Assembly (NCBI GenBank): GCA_002311655.1
Contig: DBYZ01000011.1
Span: 51,525-115,524, forward strand
Reading direction: 5' to 3'
DNA: 64,000 nucleotides
From: Bacteroidales bacterium UBA1173
Lineage (GTDB): Bacteria > Bacteroidota > Bacteroidia > Bacteroidales > F082
Shown here: piece by piece, positions 46,796 to 55,884 of the stretch
Layout: the number at the start of each line of letters is the position of its first letter
Numbering within the stretch: position 1 is the stretch's first letter
Position numbers and translations under genes: made by a program
Notes under the pieces: model-generated
What the model saw: only the letters and a program-made list of their open reading frames with translations
Databases searched by the model: none
Told to the model about the DNA's origin: nothing

Positions 46796-49700
46796 ATGAA
46801 AAAACTTACCAAAACAACAAGAATACTGATTACAACACTGGTACTTTTATCAACGTTGCCAGTATTTTCGCAGACTTTCGAGATTGTGAACAGCGACCGT
46901 TCCAACCTCGAGTTGAGTCTGAAAATTGACAAATTCACCCTTGAAGACAGCCATCAGGACGGTGTTGAGGGCAAATCAATAGTGCTTAACGGCATCTTTT
47001 TGCCTAACGTGGCAGGCTCACCGGATTTGCCAGTCATTTCACGCTATGTCGCAATACCACGCGGCGCGAATGTCGTGTTAAACGTGAAAAATCAGGTGAC
47101 AGAGACCATTACAGATGTCGACATCATGCCAGCGCCTGAGTTGCCTTTGGATGACGACAGGACCCCGATGAAATACGTTCGCAACGAAGAGATCTATTCA
47201 ATAGATGCCTTCTACCCTGCCGAGCCTATCATCGCCTCAAAACCGACCAAAATCCGTGATGTAGACGTAGTCATTGTCAGCGTGACACCATTCCAATACA
47301 ACCCTGTTACCAAAGAACTCATCGTGACAAGAGAACTCAACCTTGAAGTTGTTTTTGAAGGCAGCAAGGGAGATTTCGGAGGCGACCCACGTTATCGCAG
47401 CACAGCATGGGATCATATAATCCGCGACATGGTCATCAATGAGAACATGCTTCCAGACGCTGATTATAAGAACTTCATCAAAGAAGCGGTGCAACGTCGC
47501 GACACAGGTTGCGAATATCTCATCATCACGCCTGACAACCCTGACTTCATCGCTTTGGCCGACAGCATCAAGTTGTTCCGTAACCAGCAAGGCATCCTCA
47601 CCGATGTGGTCAGCGTCGCACAATTAGGCGGAAACTATCAAACTACAATACGCAACTATATCGTAAACGCATATAACAACTGGGACATCCCGGTTTCTGC
47701 AGTTCTCATCCTCGGCGACCATAACGAAGACGGCACCATGGGCGTGGTATCCTACACCATGCACAACCACCCTGGCAGCGGTTACAACCCATACATCTCC
47801 GACAACAAATACGGCGATGTAAATGGTGACCATCTTCCGGAAGTGGTTATGGGACGTATAACAGGACGCAACTACGATGAGATGTACCACATGATTAACA
47901 AGGACTTACAATTCGAGCGCAATCCATCGACGAATCCGCGTTTCTACGACAAACCTGTCACTGCGATGGGTTTCCAACTCGAAAGATGGTTCCAGCTCTG
48001 TTCAGAAATCGTCAACGGATTCTGGGAGTACAGCCTTGGCAAACATCCTGTGCGCATCAACGCTATTTATGAAGGCACTCCAGGCAACAGTTGGTCATCA
48101 GCGCAAAGAACCAGCACTATCATCAATTATTTCGGACCAAACGGATTGGGATATATCCCACAGACGATGTCGCATTTACACGACTGGGACGGCAACGGCA
48201 ACGATATCAACAACGCTATCAATGCCGGAGCTTTCATCATCCAGCACCGTGACCATGGTTCGGAAGAAGTGTGGGGCGAGCCTTCATATAACATCGGTCA
48301 CATCAACAGACTCGTCAACCCTGACCTCACTTTTGTGATGTCTAACAACTGCCTCACCGGACGCTTCAACTACGGTGGTGTCAACGGACAATGTTTCGCA
48401 GAAGCATTCCATCGTCATCAGTACGGTGCGCTGGGACTCGTGGCAGCGACACAGGTCTCCTATTCTTTCGTAAACGACGTGTACGTTTGGGGCGCATACG
48501 ACAACATGTGGCCTGATTTCATGCCGACATACGGCACACAACATCCTGTCGACTTCGTGTTACCAGCCTATGCAAACGCCTCAGGCAAGTTCTTCCTCAA
48601 CCAGTCAAACTGGACCGACAGCGGCGTGAAAGAAATCACATACTACCTCTTCCATCATCATGGCGACGTGTATATGAATCTTTACACTGAAATGCCGCAA
48701 AACCTTGATGTCACAGTGATTCCGGTAATCGTTGAAGGTTCTACACAATTCCAGATTACAGCAACCGAAGACGCTACAATATGCTTGTCAAACGGCAATG
48801 AGATCATCGGTCTGGCAACAGCAACAGGTCAGCAGCAGACAATGACAATCGCACCGCAAACACTTGGCAATGAAGTGCTTTTAACAGTAACGAAACAAGA
48901 TTTTTACAGATACACAAAACGTATCGCAGTCATCCCTAACCAAGGTCCTTACCTGATTTACAGCAGCTGCAACATCAACGACCAAGACGGCAACAACCAA
49001 CTCGATTTCAACGAGGAAGCCACACTCGACTTGGCAATTCATAACGTCGGTTTTGAAACAATCCAAAACGTCAACGTCGAGCTGTCATCAGAGTCACCTT
49101 ATGTCATAATCAACTCATCATCAGCGACTTACGAGTCAATTAACGCAAATGAGATTTCAAATAAGAATAATGCATTTGCGATAAAACTCACTGACGATGT
49201 GCCTGATCAGACAAGAATCAGATTACACCTAACTATGAGCGATGGAACTCATTCATTCTCAGATGATTTCGTGTTGATAGCCAACGCTCCTGTCTTTAAA
49301 ATCACCAATCTCAGCATCTCTGACGCCAATGGCAATCCAACAGACAGATTATATAAAGGTGAGACATCAAATCTTACGTTTACAGTTAATAATCAAGGAC
49401 ATAGCAACAGCAACGACATCACTCATCATTTGCAGATTGAAGCTCCTATCATCAGTTATGTTGAACAGATGCTGACTACAGAGGGCATCAATGCAAACGA
49501 CAGCATCGACGTAACTTTCACCGTGACAGTGCTCAACAACGCTCCAGATGGCGCTATTCTTGACTATAACACGACTGTTACATCTAATGGATATCAGGAA
49601 ATCTGCCAGAAACAGATTCCGCTCGGCAATTGCATTGAAGACTTTGAAAATGAGACACTTAACCCTCTCTTCACATGGAGCAATTCAGGAGCTTCCAGAT

Positions 49701-50290
49701 GGTTCAAAGATGACACTGAGCCATATCAGGGCAACTATTGCTTCACAGGAGCATCATCGGAATCAGGAACCACATCAAAATTAGCTCTCGCTGTCACCAC
49801 CGAGATCGATGACAAAGTGTCCTTCTATTACAGAGGTTCTGGCAACTCCAATGATGAGTTCAAATTCACTTTAGACACCGAACACTTCACCTTGACAGGC
49901 ACACAATGGCAACGCTTCGAGCATGAACTTTCAACAGGAACACATCTTTTGAGATGGACCTTCACAAGAAGCAGCCACGCTGCCGAAGGCTCAGCGTCAA
50001 TCGACCTCCTAAAATTGCCTCCAATGGAAGTGGTAATCACTGATGTTGAAGAGCTTACAGACAACGAAAGCAACATTTGCGTATATCCTAATCCAGGAAA
50101 CAACGAGTTGAATATCATTATTCCAGAAAACGGTAAAGCAAAGTTACAAATCTTTGATTTCCAAGGCAGAATGATTCTTGAAAAAGACATCAACGAAAAT
50201 ATCACAACAATCAATACAGCAACTTGGGCTTCAGGATTGTATTTCTGGAAAGTTGGAAGCGAAACAGGTAAATGGATAAAATCAAGATAA
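46796..50290 (+). CDS. Gingipain-type C25 cysteine peptidase, T9SS cargo (copy 2)
   Basis: 1164 aa paralogue of the enzyme at 39813. It has a signal peptide (1-25, ending FSQ), a C25 propeptide region (with VTPFQYNPVTKELIVT), and a catalytic domain with HRDHG (His487) and MSNNCLTG (Cys519). CARDB-like domains follow, then a short jelly-roll-like region and a type IX sorting domain (about 1083-1164, CVYPNPGNNELNI, ending KWIKSR). It lacks the three PKD-like modules of copy 1. Its last 19 bp overlap the nqrA start, so the protease and NQR operon are probably co-expressed. Confidence 0.92.
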   Translation: MKKLTKTTRILITTLVLLSTLPVFSQTFEIVNSDRSNLELSLKIDKFTLEDSHQDGVEGKSIVLNGIFLPNVAGSPDLPVISRYVAIPRGANVVLNVKNQVTETITDVDIMPAPELPLDDDRTPMKYVRNEEIYSIDAFYPAEPIIASKPTKIRDVDVVIVSVTPFQYNPVTKELIVTRELNLEVVFEGSKGDFGGDPRYRSTAWDHIIRDMVINENMLPDADYKNFIKEAVQRRDTGCEYLIITPDNPDFIALADSIKLFRNQQGILTDVVSVAQLGGNYQTTIRNYIVNAYNNWDIPVSAVLILGDHNEDGTMGVVSYTMHNHPGSGYNPYISDNKYGDVNGDHLPEVVMGRITGRNYDEMYHMINKDLQFERNPSTNPRFYDKPVTAMGFQLERWFQLCSEIVNGFWEYSLGKHPVRINAIYEGTPGNSWSSAQRTSTIINYFGPNGLGYIPQTMSHLHDWDGNGNDINNAINAGAFIIQHRDHGSEEVWGEPSYNIGHINRLVNPDLTFVMSNNCLTGRFNYGGVNGQCFAEAFHRHQYGALGLVAATQVSYSFVNDVYVWGAYDNMWPDFMPTYGTQHPVDFVLPAYANASGKFFLNQSNWTDSGVKEITYYLFHHHGDVYMNLYTEMPQNLDVTVIPVIVEGSTQFQITATEDATICLSNGNEIIGLATATGQQQTMTIAPQTLGNEVLLTVTKQDFYRYTKRIAVIPNQGPYLIYSSCNINDQDGNNQLDFNEEATLDLAIHNVGFETIQNVNVELSSESPYVIINSSSATYESINANEISNKNNAFAIKLTDDVPDQTRIRLHLTMSDGTHSFSDDFVLIANAPVFKITNLSISDANGNPTDRLYKGETSNLTFTVNNQGHSNSNDITHHLQIEAPIISYVEQMLTTEGINANDSIDVTFTVTVLNNAPDGAILDYNTTVTSNGYQEICQKQIPLGNCIEDFENETLNPLFTWSNSGASRWFKDDTEPYQGNYCFTGASSESGTTSKLALAVTTEIDDKVSFYYRGSGNSNDEFKFTLDTEHFTLTGTQWQRFEHELSTGTHLLRWTFTRSSHAAEGSASIDLLKLPPMEVVITDVEELTDNESNICVYPNPGNNELNIIIPENGKAKLQIFDFQGRMILEKDINENITTINTATWASGLYFWKVGSETGKWIKSR

Positions 50291-51543
50291 AGAAAGGTCT
50301 CGACATACATATCGAAGGAGCTCCCTCGAAGCATCTTGAGTGTTTCGAGCCTTCATTTTGTGCCATCAAACCTTCAGATTTTATTGGCATTGTGCCAAAG
50401 ATGCACGTCGACGAAGGCGATGAAGTAAAAGTTGGGACAGTGCTATTTCACGACAAAAACAATGAAAACATTGTCTTCACCTCACCTGTCTCTGGCAAGG
50501 TGAAAGCCATTGTACGTGGTGACAAACGCGCAATTCTTGAGGTCATCGTCGAATCGGATGGCAAAAACGACGCGATAGATTTCGGTGTTGCCAATCCTAT
50601 GAATTCGTCACGCAACGAACTGATTGACAAGATGTTACACTGTGGCATCTGGCCAATATTACGTCAACGTCCATTTGCCACAATCGCCAACCCGAATGAT
50701 AAACCGAAACATGTTTTTGTGTCGATGTTCGACACAGCACCATTGGCACCCGACAATGATTACATCATTGAAAATCAATTGGATGCATTTAATGTAGGAG
50801 TTAAGGTATTGGAAAAATTGACAGATGGAAATGTGTATCTTGGTGTCAAACATGGTTCATCAACCTGTAAAGACGCAATACATCGCGTCTCTTTCGAAGG
50901 TCCCCATCCAGCAGGAAACATCGGCACACAGATAAATGCCATATCACCAATAAACAAAGGCGAAGTCGTGTGGTACTGCTACCCTCAGGATGTCATCACA
51001 ATCGGGAAATTGTTCCTTACAGGAAAATACGACAGCACCAGAATCTTCGCCATGACAGGCTCAGCGGCAAAAGACAGGCATTACTATCAGACACGCATCG
51101 GTGCCGATATCACACCGATCTTGAATACTGAAAAAAACAGCCGTGTTATAAGCGGTAACGTGCTGACAGGCAAGAACATAACAGGCGACAACCACCTTTG
51201 TTTTTATGACTCGCAGGTCACGGTGATACCGGAAGGCAACGAATACAAGCTCTTTGGCTGGCTTAGACCTGTTTTCAAACGTTTCACCGACACCAACACC
51301 AACGGCGACACCCGTCCATATATCATGACCGGTCAGTTCGAGCAGGTGTTCCCCTTCGACATCTACCCGATGCAACTCATCAAGGCTTGCCTCATCAAAG
51401 ACCTCGAACAGATGGAGGAACTTGGAATCTATGAGGTTGACGCTGAAGACTTTGCGCTCTGCGAGGTAATTGATCCGTCGAAGACACCGATACAACAGAT
51501 TATCCGCGAAGGACTTGAATTTATCAGAAAGGAGACCAATTGA
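50272..51543 (+). CDS. nqrA: Na+-translocating NADH:quinone reductase subunit NqrA
   Basis: 423 aa soluble quinone-binding subunit of Na+-NQR. The start MDKIKIKKGLDIHIEG fits the NqrA N-terminus, and GSAAKDRHYYQTRIGAD and the C-terminal EQMEELGIYEVDAEDFALCE match the family. The start lies 19 bp inside the preceding C25 gene. The stop overlaps nqrB as TGATG. Confidence 0.95.
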   Translation: MDKIKIKKGLDIHIEGAPSKHLECFEPSFCAIKPSDFIGIVPKMHVDEGDEVKVGTVLFHDKNNENIVFTSPVSGKVKAIVRGDKRAILEVIVESDGKNDAIDFGVANPMNSSRNELIDKMLHCGIWPILRQRPFATIANPNDKPKHVFVSMFDTAPLAPDNDYIIENQLDAFNVGVKVLEKLTDGNVYLGVKHGSSTCKDAIHRVSFEGPHPAGNIGTQINAISPINKGEVVWYCYPQDVITIGKLFLTGKYDSTRIFAMTGSAAKDRHYYQTRIGADITPILNTEKNSRVISGNVLTGKNITGDNHLCFYDSQVTVIPEGNEYKLFGWLRPVFKRFTDTNTNGDTRPYIMTGQFEQVFPFDIYPMQLIKACLIKDLEQMEELGIYEVDAEDFALCEVIDPSKTPIQQIIREGLEFIRKETN

Positions 51544-52673
51544 TGAAACTCAGAGATTATATTGATAAAATCAAGCCCAACTTCGAAGAAGGCGGCAAAT
51601 TTGCCAGATTTCACTCGACATTTGAGGCATTTGAGACGTTTCTGTACACGCCAAACAAGGTAACGACAAACGGCGCGCACATCCGCAGCCACGTCGACAT
51701 GAAACGCAGCCTTATTGCTGTCGTTTTCGCATTGATTCCATGCTTCCTTTTCGGTACATGGAACATCGGATACCAACATTTTCTGTCACTCGGTCAAGAT
51801 GTAACATTCTGGCAGACAGTCGGTTACGGATTATTGAAGATTATCCCGTTATATCTTGTCAGTTACATTGTAGGCTTGGTGATTGAGTTCACTTTTGCGG
51901 AAATACGCCATGAAGAAGTCAACGAAGGCTATTTCGTAACCGGTTTCCTGATTCCGCTCATCATGCCTGTCGATGTGCCACTATGGATGCTCGCCATAGC
52001 CGTGGCATTCGCAGTAATCATTGGCAAAGAGGTGTTTGGAGGCAGCGGCATGAACGTGGTGAATCCGGCATTGCTGGCGAGAGCGTTTCTGTTCTTCTCC
52101 TACCCTTCCAAGATGACTGGCGACAGTGTGTGGATAGCAGAAAAAGCTGATGCTTACAGCGGTGCGACACCACTCGGCACCATCTTCAACGGAGGCACGG
52201 TCAACGAACTGCCAAGTTTGATGGACATGTTCATTGGAACCATCCCGGGAAGCGTTGGCGAGACTTCCAAAATCGCCATCCTGATTGGAGGTATTTTCCT
52301 GATAATCAGTGGAACAGCAAGCTTAAGAATAATCATCGCGACATTTGCGGGTGCCATCGCAATGAGTCTGATGATTTCCGACATCCCGTTCTATTATCAT
52401 ATTTTGATGGGCGGCTTCATGTTTGGCACCATCTTCATGGCGACCGACCCTGTCACAGCAGCGCAAACCAACCCAGGAAAATGGATTTACGGATTCCTCA
52501 TCGGAGCTATAGCAATACTGATTCGTGTAGCAAATCCAGGCTATCCCGAAGGAATGATGCTCGCAATATTATTGATGAACGTTTTCGCCCCACTCATCGA
52601 CTGGTGCGTGGTCGCTGTCAACGTCAGAAAACGCAAGAAACGCTGGGCAGCAGCAGAAAGGAGCCAAAAATGA
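51543..52673 (+). CDS. nqrB: Na+-NQR subunit NqrB
   Basis: 376 aa from MKLRDYIDK; a TTG one codon earlier is not needed. About ten membrane helices. The covalent FMN motif is YSGATPLGTIF with Thr209, the canonical S-G-A-T. GGSGMNVVNPALLARAF and FMATDPVTAAQTNPGK are NqrB signatures. The stop overlaps the nqrC start (ATGA). Confidence 0.95.
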   Translation: MKLRDYIDKIKPNFEEGGKFARFHSTFEAFETFLYTPNKVTTNGAHIRSHVDMKRSLIAVVFALIPCFLFGTWNIGYQHFLSLGQDVTFWQTVGYGLLKIIPLYLVSYIVGLVIEFTFAEIRHEEVNEGYFVTGFLIPLIMPVDVPLWMLAIAVAFAVIIGKEVFGGSGMNVVNPALLARAFLFFSYPSKMTGDSVWIAEKADAYSGATPLGTIFNGGTVNELPSLMDMFIGTIPGSVGETSKIAILIGGIFLIISGTASLRIIIATFAGAIAMSLMISDIPFYYHILMGGFMFGTIFMATDPVTAAQTNPGKWIYGFLIGAIAILIRVANPGYPEGMMLAILLMNVFAPLIDWCVVAVNVRKRKKRWAAAERSQK

Positions 52674-53227
52674 GCGACCGTTATATCTTCAGATACATTA
52701 TAATTCTTGTGGCGATAGTGTCGATTTTGCTATCAGCTGCCGCAATGTGGCTCCAGCCTTATCAGAGACGCAATGAGCTCAACGAGCAGCGCATCAACAT
52801 ACTGAAAGCAGCAGGAATTACTGACGTTGACAACCATAACGCAGAACAACTTTTCAAGCAGCATTGCACCAACAAACACGAGGGCGACATGCCATATTAC
52901 GTCATCGACGAAAGCATCACCGTCATCCCGATGCGAGGTAACGGTCTTTGGGGACCAATTTGGGGCTATCTCGGACTTTCAGAAGACCACAAGACTGTTG
53001 TCAGCGCCGTGTTTGACCACAAGTCGGAAACGCCAGGATTAGGCGCTGAGATAACCACCGACAATTATCGGAATCAGTATAATGGCAAGCATTTGCTGAA
53101 GAATGGAGATGCTGTCACGGTGGAAGTTGATGCCATCGCAGGCGCCACACGCACCTCAAAAGGCGTGGAAGAGATGATTGAACGTACATTAAAACTGTAT
53201 TTACCATATTTTGAAAATGAGCAATAA
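52670..53227 (+). CDS. nqrC: Na+-NQR subunit NqrC
   Basis: 185 aa from MSDRYIFRY. One N-terminal membrane helix precedes a periplasmic FMN domain with AIAGATRTSKGV, Thr160 being the attachment residue (canonical SGATxS/T, here AGAT). It is short: NqrC of many Bacteroidetes and Vibrio is about 230-260 aa, so part of the linker region is missing. A longer reading from 52481 lies inside nqrB and is rejected. The stop overlaps the nqrD start. Confidence 0.93.
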   Translation: MSDRYIFRYIIILVAIVSILLSAAAMWLQPYQRRNELNEQRINILKAAGITDVDNHNAEQLFKQHCTNKHEGDMPYYVIDESITVIPMRGNGLWGPIWGYLGLSEDHKTVVSAVFDHKSETPGLGAEITTDNYRNQYNGKHLLKNGDAVTVEVDAIAGATRTSKGVEEMIERTLKLYLPYFENEQ

Positions 53228-53822
53228 CTTGAAACTGATAACGGCTCCATTGCGTAAAGCGAACCCTGTCACGGTGCTGATTTTGGGCATCTGCTCAGCT
53301 TTAGCGGTCACGGCTAAGCTCAAGCCAGCAATAGTGATGGCGTTGTCCGTTACGGTGGTGACAGCCTTGTCAAACCTCGTGATATCGTTGCTGCGCAAAG
53401 GAATACCGTCAAAGATACGTATTATTGTGCAGCTCATAGTTGTCGCAACATTGGTGATTCTCGTCGATCAGTTTCTGAAGGCGTTCATGTACGATGTCAG
53501 CAAGCAACTCTCTGTGTTTGTGGGACTTATCATCACCAACTGCATCGTTATGGGTCGTCTGGAAGCCTTCGCGATGTCGCATAGACCTTGGGAGTCGTTC
53601 CTCGACGGCATCGGCAATGGACTCGGTTACGGCTCTATTCTAGTCATCGTGGCGTTTGTCCGCGAGCTTTTCGGAAGCGGCACATTGCTAGGCTACCAAG
53701 TCATCACACAAGGACTTTACGATTTCGGATATGTCAACAACAGCTTGATGATTTTACCACCTATGGCATTGATAATCATTGGGATAATCATCTGGCTACA
53801 AAAATCTGAGGAGGAGAAATGA
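53217..53822 (+). CDS. nqrD: Na+-NQR subunit NqrD
   Basis: 201 aa from MSNNLKLITAPLRK. Six membrane helices; NPVTVLILGICSALAVT, NCIVMGRLEAFA and VRELFGSGTLLG are NqrD/RnfE signatures. Its cysteines may share the intramembrane iron centre with NqrE. The start overlaps the end of nqrC and its stop overlaps nqrE. Confidence 0.95.
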   Translation: MSNNLKLITAPLRKANPVTVLILGICSALAVTAKLKPAIVMALSVTVVTALSNLVISLLRKGIPSKIRIIVQLIVVATLVILVDQFLKAFMYDVSKQLSVFVGLIITNCIVMGRLEAFAMSHRPWESFLDGIGNGLGYGSILVIVAFVRELFGSGTLLGYQVITQGLYDFGYVNNSLMILPPMALIIIGIIIWLQKSEEEK

Positions 53823-54436
53823 TGGATACACTTGGCATTTTCTTCCGTTCGATTTTCATCGACAACATGGTTTTCGCCTACTTCCTCGGGATGTGCTCAT
53901 TCCTTGCAGTCTCGAAGAATGTGAAGACATCATTCGGTCTGGGCATAGCAGTCACTTTTGTGCTAATCGTCACATTACCAGTGAATTATCTTTTAGACAG
54001 ATATATTCTCTCAGCCGGCGCTTTATCATGGTTAAGTCCAGCATTTGCTGATGTCTCGCTTGATTTCCTCAGTTTCATCCTTTTCATCGCCATCATCGCC
54101 GCCATAGTGCAGATTTTGGAGATGGTGATTGAGAAATTCAGTCCGACATTGTACAATTCCTTAGGCATTTTCCTTCCTCTCATAGCCGTAAACTGCGCTA
54201 TTTTGGGCGCCAGTCTGTTCATGCAGGAGCGTCATTTCGACACTATATGTCAATCACTTGCATACGGATTCGGTTCCGGTTTAGGCTGGCTTTTGGCAAT
54301 AGTGGGGATGGCTGCCATCAGAGAGAAAATCAGATATTCTAAGATACCGAAGAGCCTGCAAGGCACAGGAATAGCATTCATTATCACAGGTTTAATGGGA
54401 ATAGCTTTCATGGCATTCCTCGGAATTAGTATTTAA
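53819..54436 (+). CDS. nqrE: Na+-NQR subunit NqrE
   Basis: 205 aa, six membrane helices. IDNMVFAYFLGMCSFLAVS and AVNCAILGASLFM are NqrE/RnfA signatures with the expected cysteines. Two adjacent ATGs (53819, 53822) are possible. nqrF starts directly after the stop. Confidence 0.95.
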   Translation: MMDTLGIFFRSIFIDNMVFAYFLGMCSFLAVSKNVKTSFGLGIAVTFVLIVTLPVNYLLDRYILSAGALSWLSPAFADVSLDFLSFILFIAIIAAIVQILEMVIEKFSPTLYNSLGIFLPLIAVNCAILGASLFMQERHFDTICQSLAYGFGSGLGWLLAIVGMAAIREKIRYSKIPKSLQGTGIAFIITGLMGIAFMAFLGISI

Positions 54437-55681
54437 ATGAGCAGCACATACATCATATTAACCAGCGTAATCGTTTTTCTCCTCGCAGTGTTGATTCCCG
54501 TTGCGATTCTCATCATCGTCAAGAAAAAGCTCACACCTCAAGGGAATGTCAGAATCACCATCAACGATGAACGTGAACTCGAGGTCAAACCAGGCAATTC
54601 GTTGCTTCAGACGCTCGCTGAGGAGCAGATTTACCTGCCATCGGCATGTGGCGGGAAAGGCAACTGCGGCATGTGCAAATGTCAGGTTCTTGAAGGCGGG
54701 GGAGCCATCTTACCCACAGAAAAAGGCTTTTTCAGCCACAAAGAGCAACTAAACCACTGGAGGTTAGGTTGTCAGGTTAAAGTCCGTGAAGACCTTAAAA
54801 TACATATCAATCCACAGATTTTCGGCATCAAGAAATGGGAATGCACAGTGGTAAGCAACAGAAACGTAGCCACTTTTATTAAAGAGTTTGTGGTGAAACT
54901 GCCAGAAGGCGAACATCTCGACTTCCTATCGGGCGGCTACATTCAAATTGATGTTCCGAAATGCGATGTAAGATATTCCGACATCGCTGTGGATGAGGAA
55001 TACCGCAAAGATTGGGAAAAGTTCCACATGTTCGACCTCGTGATGCATAACCCCGAGCCACAGTTCAGGGCTTATTCAATGGCAAGTTATCCAGCGGAAG
55101 ATAACATCATCATGCTCAATGTGCGTATCGCCACGCCGCCATTTGACAGGAAAAACGGCGGTTTCATGAAAGTGAACCCTGGCGTATGCTCATCTTATAT
55201 ATATTCTCTGAAACCGGGCGATAAAGTCACCATCAGCGGACCATACGGCGAGTTTCATATCAAAGACACTCAAAAGGAGATTATCTTCATCGGTGGAGGT
55301 GCTGGAATGGCACCAATGCGCTCGCATATCCTCGACCTGTTCCTCACGAAACACACACAGCGCAAGGTATCATATTGGTACGGCGGTCGCTCATTGCGAG
55401 AGCTATTCTATATTGATGATTTCAAGAAGATTGAAGCAGAGAATCCTAACTTCAAATTCAATATAGCGCTGTCGTCACCGCTTCCTGAAGACAACTGGAA
55501 CGGCTATGTAGGCAACATACACGAGGTGCTGTTTGAGAACTACCTCAAGAGCCACTCTGAACCAGAAGAGATCGAATACTATCTCTGTGGTCCACCGATG
55601 ATGACGCAGGCTGTATTAACAATGCTCGACAATCTCGGTGTGCCTAAAGAAAACATCCTATTTGACGATTTTGGTGCTTAA
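54437..55681 (+). CDS. nqrF: Na+-NQR subunit NqrF (NADH dehydrogenase subunit)
   Basis: 414 aa. One N-terminal membrane helix is followed by a 2Fe-2S ferredoxin domain (CGGKGNCGMCKCQV, plus RLGCQV) and a FAD/NADH-binding ferredoxin reductase domain (RAYSMASYPAE for FAD, GGAGMAPMRSHI for NADH). It takes electrons from NADH into the pump. It closes the nqr operon and is followed by the phased-iteron region. Confidence 0.95.
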   Translation: MSSTYIILTSVIVFLLAVLIPVAILIIVKKKLTPQGNVRITINDERELEVKPGNSLLQTLAEEQIYLPSACGGKGNCGMCKCQVLEGGGAILPTEKGFFSHKEQLNHWRLGCQVKVREDLKIHINPQIFGIKKWECTVVSNRNVATFIKEFVVKLPEGEHLDFLSGGYIQIDVPKCDVRYSDIAVDEEYRKDWEKFHMFDLVMHNPEPQFRAYSMASYPAEDNIIMLNVRIATPPFDRKNGGFMKVNPGVCSSYIYSLKPGDKVTISGPYGEFHIKDTQKEIIFIGGGAGMAPMRSHILDLFLTKHTQRKVSYWYGGRSLRELFYIDDFKKIEAENPNFKFNIALSSPLPEDNWNGYVGNIHEVLFENYLKSHSEPEEIEYYLCGPPMMTQAVLTMLDNLGVPKENILFDDFGA

Positions 55682-55682
55682 A

Positions 55683-55830
55683 TTTCACCCCTAGGGGTAA
55701 ATTTTTCACCCCTAATTTTAACACTTTCGCCCCTAATGTGGGTGTAAAAAATTTTCATTCACCCCTAAAAATGGCACTTTTACCCCTAAATAGGCGTTTT
55801 TATCCCATTTTTCACCCCACTCGCCCCACA
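55683..55830. promoter_or_regulatory. Helically phased CACCCCTAA iteron array between nqrF and acyl-CoA synthetase gene
   Basis: Copies of a cacccctaa-like core, mostly preceded by T-rich DNA, start at 55686, 55707, 55728 (cgcccctaa), 55760, 55781 (tacccctaa), 55802 (weak, ttatcccat), 55813 (cacccc) and 55822 (cgcccc). The steps are 21, 21, 32, 21, 21, 11 and 9 bp, close to whole numbers of B-DNA turns (10.5 bp). The first copy is a 12-bp palindrome, acccctaggggt (55687-55698). No gene is present. Role unknown: repeated binding sites for a cooperative regulator or architectural protein are one reading. Confidence 0.6.
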
Positions 55831-55855
55831 ATTTTTATTGGGCTTAATTTTAAAG

Positions 55856-55863
55856 TAATTTTG
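55856..55863 (+). promoter_or_regulatory. -7 box for acyl-CoA synthetase gene
   Basis: TAATTTTG (TAnnTTTG) lies 22 bp before the ATG at 55885 and just downstream of the iteron array. Confidence 0.55.
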
Positions 55864-55884
55864 CACCGTAAAAATTAGGCACAA

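Noticed and set aside
52481..52669. Longer NqrC start
   Set aside because: The extension lies inside nqrB in another frame and is not NqrC-like; MSDRYIFRY begins at an ATGA overlap.
55683..55830. CRISPR array
   Set aside because: Repeat cores are only about 9 bp with spacers of about 12 bp, far from CRISPR dimensions, and no cas genes are present.
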